64,000 nucleotides of DNA from Tenodera sinensis (lineage: Eukaryota; Arthropoda; Insecta; Mantodea; Mantidae): positions 50,030,076 to 50,094,075 of the forward strand of contig CM060970.1 in the NCBI GenBank assembly GCA_030765045.1. Reading direction: 5' to 3'. Below the pieces are notes generated by a model that was not told the origin of the DNA, did no database searches, and worked only from the letters and a program-made list of their open reading frames with translations. This document shows, in pieces, positions 59,583-64,000 of this stretch. Every line of letters begins with the position of its first letter. The stretch's first letter is position 1. The position numbers were made by a program, and so were the translations under genes.

Positions 59583-60459
59583 GTAATGAAATAATAGAAC
59601 AAGGGAGTACATAATACCTTTAAGACCCTCTTTAGGTTTGTTTGAATCAATCATTCTATAAAGATCTGTTTTACGCATTGAACTGTCACTCTAAACAATC
59701 ACAATATCATAGAAGATTTCAGAGCACTCCTAGGCGGAGGATTATCTGCTTCTAAATTACTTATACCATTACTTCCGACACAAACTAGTGACAAGTACAA
59801 TTTGACAACTGAAATTAAGAGAAATTAGCAGTGAATAAACATAGCACGAATAATATTGGAGGTAAGTTGGCAATATGACCAGCAGAACAACGATTACGCG
59901 GATGTTTACAACATTAAGGTTTCACTGCGTGGAATGTCTCTCCCCTGCTCCTCATTCCCCTTAGACCATGAGATGGTGAACAGACAGACTGTTGTCGAAA
60001 ACTGTATTAGAAATTTCATGTCTTTAACGCAAATATACTTTAAATTATATCATAGAGGGTCATGATGTTTAGTTCTAGCAATTATTTTTTCCAGGTTAGC
60101 CAATGGCTAAAGTAAAATGCAAACACATGGTTCCTTGTTTTACTATTTATACGGGTTTGCAGTGTCGGCGCTGAATCTGTTTTAGTCTTTTAGTACTTCA
60201 ATTTGATTTCTGTAAACACAAAGGTAACCGGTATGATAATGCAAGATAAATTCAGCGAAAATAACGCGATACAGTGAAATGCACAAATGGTAACACTGGC
60301 GTATGGACAACGTCTCTCAGTTGTTACTCTGGCAAAGCACAGGTCCTCTTGACATGGACCGTACGCAGCAGTAGATTTCAGGGCTCAAGATAAAGTCTGC
60401 AAGTAGTAGAACCCTAAACAAGAAAACAAACAATAAACTCAAATGCATGTTTATGCTCG
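59583..60459. other. no gene recognised
   Basis: Another donor-like GGAG|GTAAGT occurs at 59862 without a recognised upstream acceptor. Nothing else. Confidence 0.4.
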
Positions 60460-61065
60460 ACCATGCCATAATGTAGCGCTTATATTGCATTGTAATGGCC
60501 TCGTATCCCCCTCTTCATAACGACACTGCTAACCACCAATCAAAAGCTCCGCATGTATCAATACGTTGGCGTCAATGCACATTTCCACGCAGCTGAAAGC
60601 GAAATATCGATTCTTGTATACGAAATAAATATACTCTTTTGTTTAATAATTAGTGTGATATTGTAAATAACATCAATAAATTCAATTTGTATTCTGTTTC
60701 TAAAGGCTACCTTTTTTAAAAGTTCTAGTAAATATATTGCAGTGTCAAGGCCAACATAACAATAAAATCAACAATTTCCCAGTTGAAGGTGGAAGTATTT
60801 CGTATCTATAATAGAATAACAAATACTTAATTAAAATGACGGACACCAGTGACATAAAATGCAGCGTAGAATTTTAAAAACATATTATGAATGTCTTAAA
60901 CTTGACTTATACCCGTCGTATGAAACTTGAGTATAGTTGCAATTACTCGTAAAATGCTGCATTGGATATTGTGAAATTCGCTAACCCCGTTCCGTAAAAT
61001 ATAACTCGCATCTTAGTTTCTGTCATTATGCTTTCGTTGCATTGTATACTGTAAGACCATAGCTG
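60460..61065 (+). repeat. dispersed repeat family B, copy 2
   Basis: Same order of blocks as 34740-35275: ACCACCAATCAAAAGC, GTCAATGCACATTTCCACGCA, AGAATAACAAATACTTAATT, GACACCAGTGACATAAAATG, then an extra ~100 bp (CTCGTAAAATGCTGC...) before CTCGCATCTTAGTTTCTG and TTCGTTGCATTGTATACTG. Confidence 0.65.
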
Positions 61066-61204
61066 TACCAAGTATATGGATGCAAAACTTTGATGCTAAA
61101 GAAAAATTACATTAAGAGTGCACTCAGTGGAAATGAAATGTCTTAGAAGGGTAAAAGAATGCACAAAGGGTAAAATGAGTATGTAAGAAATGAACTAGAC
61201 CTAC

Positions 61205-61437
61205 TCCCAGAAGATGAAACAATACAGGACTCGTTGGTCAAACCATCTGAGTAGAATGAACGAGGAACTACTCCGAAACAAGCACTGGTTTACATACCAC
61301 AGGGTAGAGGAGATGTTGGTGGACCAACAGCAACATGGCGAGTTGAAGACGGAATAGGAGATTCTCCTGCACCATGATGAGGAAGAGAATAGATTTACCC
61401 AACTTAATCTAACCTTTATATACTTTTTCATCACCTT
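61205..61437 (+). pseudogene. C-terminus of a non-LTR retrotransposon
   Basis: One frame reads KMKQYRTRWSNHLSRMNEE and, after a frameshift, another reads TPKQALVYIPQGRGDVGGPT followed by A-T-W. The R-W...H-L-x-R-M...Y-x-P-x-G-R-x-D-V-G-x-P...W pattern is the conserved end of RTE/Jockey-like ORF2. The 3' segment ATCTAACCTTTATATAC fits a LINE end. Inactive fragment. Confidence 0.65.
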
Positions 61438-61560
61438 TTGTCTCAAAAATAGCTGTAACGACTTTGATTAATATATTTTCTTTAGAAATAAAATTTTTAT
61501 CTTTAGTCTTATGCGAATAGCCCATGAAATTATCTTCATTTAGAGAAACCTTGTTTAATT
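61437..61560 (-). repeat. family A internal fragment
   Basis: AAAAATAGCTGTAACGACTTTG, GAATAGCCCATGAAATTATC and CTTCATTTAGAGAAACC match the middle of family A in reverse. Diverged. Confidence 0.4.
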
Positions 61561-61807
61561 ATGTGTAACCAAGAACCAGAAGCAATAGCCAAAAATATTT
61601 CTGCACAAACAATGAAGATCCGCCTAGTACACATTTTATCTCAGCTCTGTTGTGGCATTAACCATTTGAGGTATTCGTTATTCATGGTTTCAATTTTCCA
61701 AAAGTTCACTTTTAAGTGAAAGTGAAAGTATTTTGTATCTAATGATGTGCAAAGTATACTGAATTTCAAAAACAGATTATAGAGAGCCACTATTTAAAGG
61801 TTTAACT

Positions 61808-61820
61808 ATGTCTTCAGCCT
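61808..61820 (+). repeat. target duplication of long SINE (left)
   Basis: ATGTCTTCAGCCT, matching ATGACTTCAGCCT at 62397-62409 with one mismatch. Confidence 0.7.
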
Positions 61821-62396
61821 CCCGAGCAGGATAGCTCAGGCGGTAATGTTTGTGGCCTGTATTCGGGAGGTCGCGGGGTCGGTGCCCCCTGGCCAACCTT
61901 CCTGTGTTTTCTCGGAGGTTTCCCCGGATCACCAGATAAATGCTGGGAATTTCCTGTCCCTCCATTTCGCTACCTTAAACATTTATTTTCAGCCCTCATC
62001 CCGATAGGTTTCTTCCAGGATTGGAAGCGTCGGCGAGCGTCGCGGCAGCAGCATGGCAGGGGGAACAAATGCGCTCTGAAAATCTCGTCCCCGGATTGGA
62101 CGGCGAGCCTACTGGTTTCAGGGCCCCCCATGGGAGTTCCGCTTCCTCCTTGGGAATACGAACCCGAAGGTGTGGGAGAGGAATCGGGCTGAGGTAGCCT
62201 TCACCGGGGTGCTTCTAACTGGGAAAATGTAGGAACCCTGTCCTCTGCTCTGTCGTGGTAAGGTTTCGGCCGCCCTTCGGATCCATTCACCTCACCATCC
62301 TCCCTGGGGCGGGGGGTGCCCCGCCAAGGACATATACATAACAGATCGCTTTTCGATCGAAGTGCTAAGTCCCTCTCCACAAGGTCTCATTGAGTC
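61821..62396 (+). mobile_element. long GC-rich tRNA-derived SINE (576 bp)
   Basis: Head: box A AGGATAGCTCAGGCGGTAAT and a slightly mutated box B GGGGTCGGTGCCCCC. The body carries GTTTTCTCGGAGGTTTCCCC, the same kind of central domain as the SINE at 32728, and continues GC-rich to CCCGCCAAGGACATATACATAAC. Flanked by a 13-bp imperfect target duplication. Strikingly GC-rich against its surroundings and long for a SINE. It could be a composite of two elements; alternatively it is a Pol III gene-derived retroposon. Confidence 0.75.
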
Positions 62397-62409
62397 ATGA
62401 CTTCAGCCT
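62397..62409 (+). repeat. target duplication of long SINE (right)
   Basis: ATGACTTCAGCCT; see 61808-61820. Confidence 0.7.
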
Positions 62410-62424
62410 ACTCCTGCATGTCTT

Positions 62425-62600
62425 CCGCGTTCTGGGGGTAAGGTGCCAGCCTCTGATTCTCAAAGTTGCCGGTTCTAACTTACCAGAAGGCGATAGATTC
62501 TTTTGTGGGGTAAAAATTCTTAGTATGGCTTCCTTTGGAAGGGAAATAAAGCCAGTGGTGCTGCGTCATATATTTACTAGTATGATAGAGGCCTTCAATA
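62425..62600 (+). mobile_element. tRNA-like SINE, family S4
   Basis: GGGGGTAAGGTGCCAGCC (box A-like) and GCCGGTTCTAACTTACC (box B-like) precede a body with TTCCTTTGGAAGGGAAATAAAGCC, also seen at 16185. It lies immediately after the long SINE. Confidence 0.5.
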
Positions 62601-63445
62601 TAATATGGGACGCTCAGAATCATACCAATTAAAGAACATCCATAAATAAAAACTAAATTTTTACTCTTACATATTCGATCAAACGTGTAATGAAACCATT
62701 TCTTAAACTTTAATCCGATATACATAAGATAGTTGGAAACAAAATAGTTTGTGAAACAGACGTAAAAATCAATTATAGTAGATGAAGTAATGTAAATTTA
62801 GCACATACAATATTTTTCGCTGAGGAAAAGGCTTAATTAAACTTGGGGACAAAAGTGCGTTTTTAGCAGTTTTCAAATCTGCGTACCGAAAATGTACACT
62901 GTGGTAGTTTCATTAACTAAATGTCAATATTCACTTCAGTGAACCGTTATAACCGTAATAACTCATAATGAATGTCGTAGGTTTAGAAGTAATTATGTAT
63001 GTGGAACACAGTTTCAGACAATCATTTCCTAACGAGCTGTTACTCACATTAAACTAATATTGTTATGATAATGACCAACAAAGCTAAATTTAGCCAATTT
63101 CAGAAGCCAGGAGCTTGACAGATCGTCAGCGGAGCGAAACATACCACTGACAGCCCTGGCTTTAGCTGTCAGTGACTTGCCTCTCTCCGGAGACAGCCTT
63201 AATGGATTATGTCACAAAGATGTTATCCTTCATTAACTGCCATCTGTTTATCCGGAACTTAATGTCAGACGGTTACTTAGATACATCCCATCTGTAGCGT
63301 CTTCGTTTGACATCATAAGAACCAAATCTACGGGTGAATTACCGAGCAATATTGCACTATCCACATTTGGTTTGTGAGACTTACTGTATAGAATATCTAT
63401 ATCGAACATTTAAGAGACATTCCTCACATGTAAAAGAAGAAAATA
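62601..63445. other. no gene recognised
   Basis: AT-rich except for 63100-63205, which holds a 10-bp perfect hairpin (63145-63174). Confidence 0.4.
63145..63174. repeat. perfect 10-bp hairpin, 10-nt loop
   Basis: CACTGACAGC, loop CCTGGCTTTA, GCTGTCAGTG. Context is locally GC-rich. Not followed by a T-run, so not a Pol III terminator. Confidence 0.85.
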
Positions 63446-63868
63446 CAATAGAACCCTGAAATAACCGGTTCTTGGGGAACATGCTTTAGCCACGATTCCG
63501 CAGTATAGTGAGGTTAAAAGTGACAAAACTCGATCCCGCGTAGATGCTGGGAAACATTCATGCAGCAATAAACTACAGTACATTGTAAAGTATGTAATAT
63601 ACGGTAACGTACACCACTTTTAAATGCAATTACACACCAGTTATGCTACGGGTGTATTCAAGTCCTGCAACCGACCTTAATTTATATAGCACATACAATT
63701 ACATTGCAACCATTTTACACTAACCTAATTTAGCGTATAGTTTGATTGTTGCAAGATGGAGATGGATATTGTTCGAATCATCTTGCTTCTCCATACACAG
63801 AATCATCTTGTTTATGGTATTTATCACTTCACTAACATGTAGAATATCTCGTTATTTCGGGAAATTCT
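63446..63868. mobile_element. possible pogo/Tigger-like MITE
   Basis: CAATAGAACCCTGAAATAAC at the left and GTTATTTCGGGAAATTCT at the right are imperfect inverted repeats with TA outside each. The CAGTAGAACC-like start recalls pogo-type ends. Weak. Confidence 0.3.
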
Positions 63869-64000
63869 TAGCAATACAGTGGTCAAGGTCAATGCTAGGA
63901 GTAGCGTAAAGTATATTCCAGTTCCCCTCTTAGAATACAATTTTAAACTCAACTTTCAAAAATAAAAAATACAGAAATAAAGATTACAATATATTTTCGG

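Overview
This is AT-rich eukaryotic nuclear DNA with the texture of a large, repeat-laden arthropod genome. An insect is most likely and a polyneopteran (cockroach, termite, stick insect or orthopteran) is my guess. Clues are several unrelated tRNA-derived SINE families, decayed non-LTR, LTR and Tc1/mariner elements, very long perfect TAA/ATT microsatellites, and one vertebrate-unlike EB-type cysteine exon with canonical GT-AG borders. No bacterial, phage, CRISPR or operon structure is present. Almost every long open frame is a by-product of simple repeats or of transposon remains.

Protein-coding content is minimal. The one exon I trust is 55302-55457 (+): a phase 1-1 exon of 156 bp encoding a six-cysteine EB-like module. 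Two weaker exon candidates are 50374-50500 (+), a possible last exon with a Ser-rich hydrophilic tail, and 59511-59582 (+), a 72-bp phase 1-1 exon that could follow the EB exon. If these are real, the right third of the window is genic and mostly intron.

The rest is mobile DNA. (1) Family A is a dispersed, non-coding, AT-rich repeat of about 0.75-0.95 kb with at least 17 full or partial copies on both strands. It begins near AATCTGATGTGTTGCACTC and ends near GTAGAGAAAGTAAAA. Copies are nested, inverted head-to-head, or carry expanded microsatellites at one fixed internal spot, and one copy is bracketed by 43/45-bp direct repeats. (2) DNA transposons: a decayed mariner at 9684-10650 split by a SINE, a Tc1-like element at 45503-47523 whose left terminal repeat is split by a 1.32-kb insertion, a decayed transposase at 57756-58480, a hAT-like fragment at 56225-56470, and four foldback MITEs (13648, 36564, 37654, 47535). 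(3) Solo or partial LTRs at 4526, 10880, 35444 and 53375 (one family) and a clean solo LTR at 54000-54503 with an ATAT target duplication. (4) Non-LTR retrotransposon 3' ends at 4255, 8705, 43085, 49390 and 61205. (5) SINEs, two with clear target duplications (32728-32976 and the unusually long, GC-rich 61821-62396). (6) A second dispersed family (B) at 34740 and 60460.

Layout: 1-14.5 kb is family A, an LTR, LINE and mariner remains and a MITE; 15.4-25 kb has microsatellites and inverted family A pairs; 25-35 kb has family A and SINEs; 34-38 kb has family B, an LTR and two MITEs; 39-48 kb has SINEs, long microsatellites and the nested Tc1-like/LINE/MITE cluster; 49-64 kb has LINE tails, LTRs, the EB exon, decayed transposases and the long SINE. 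Element borders were read by eye and are approximate unless a target duplication is stated.
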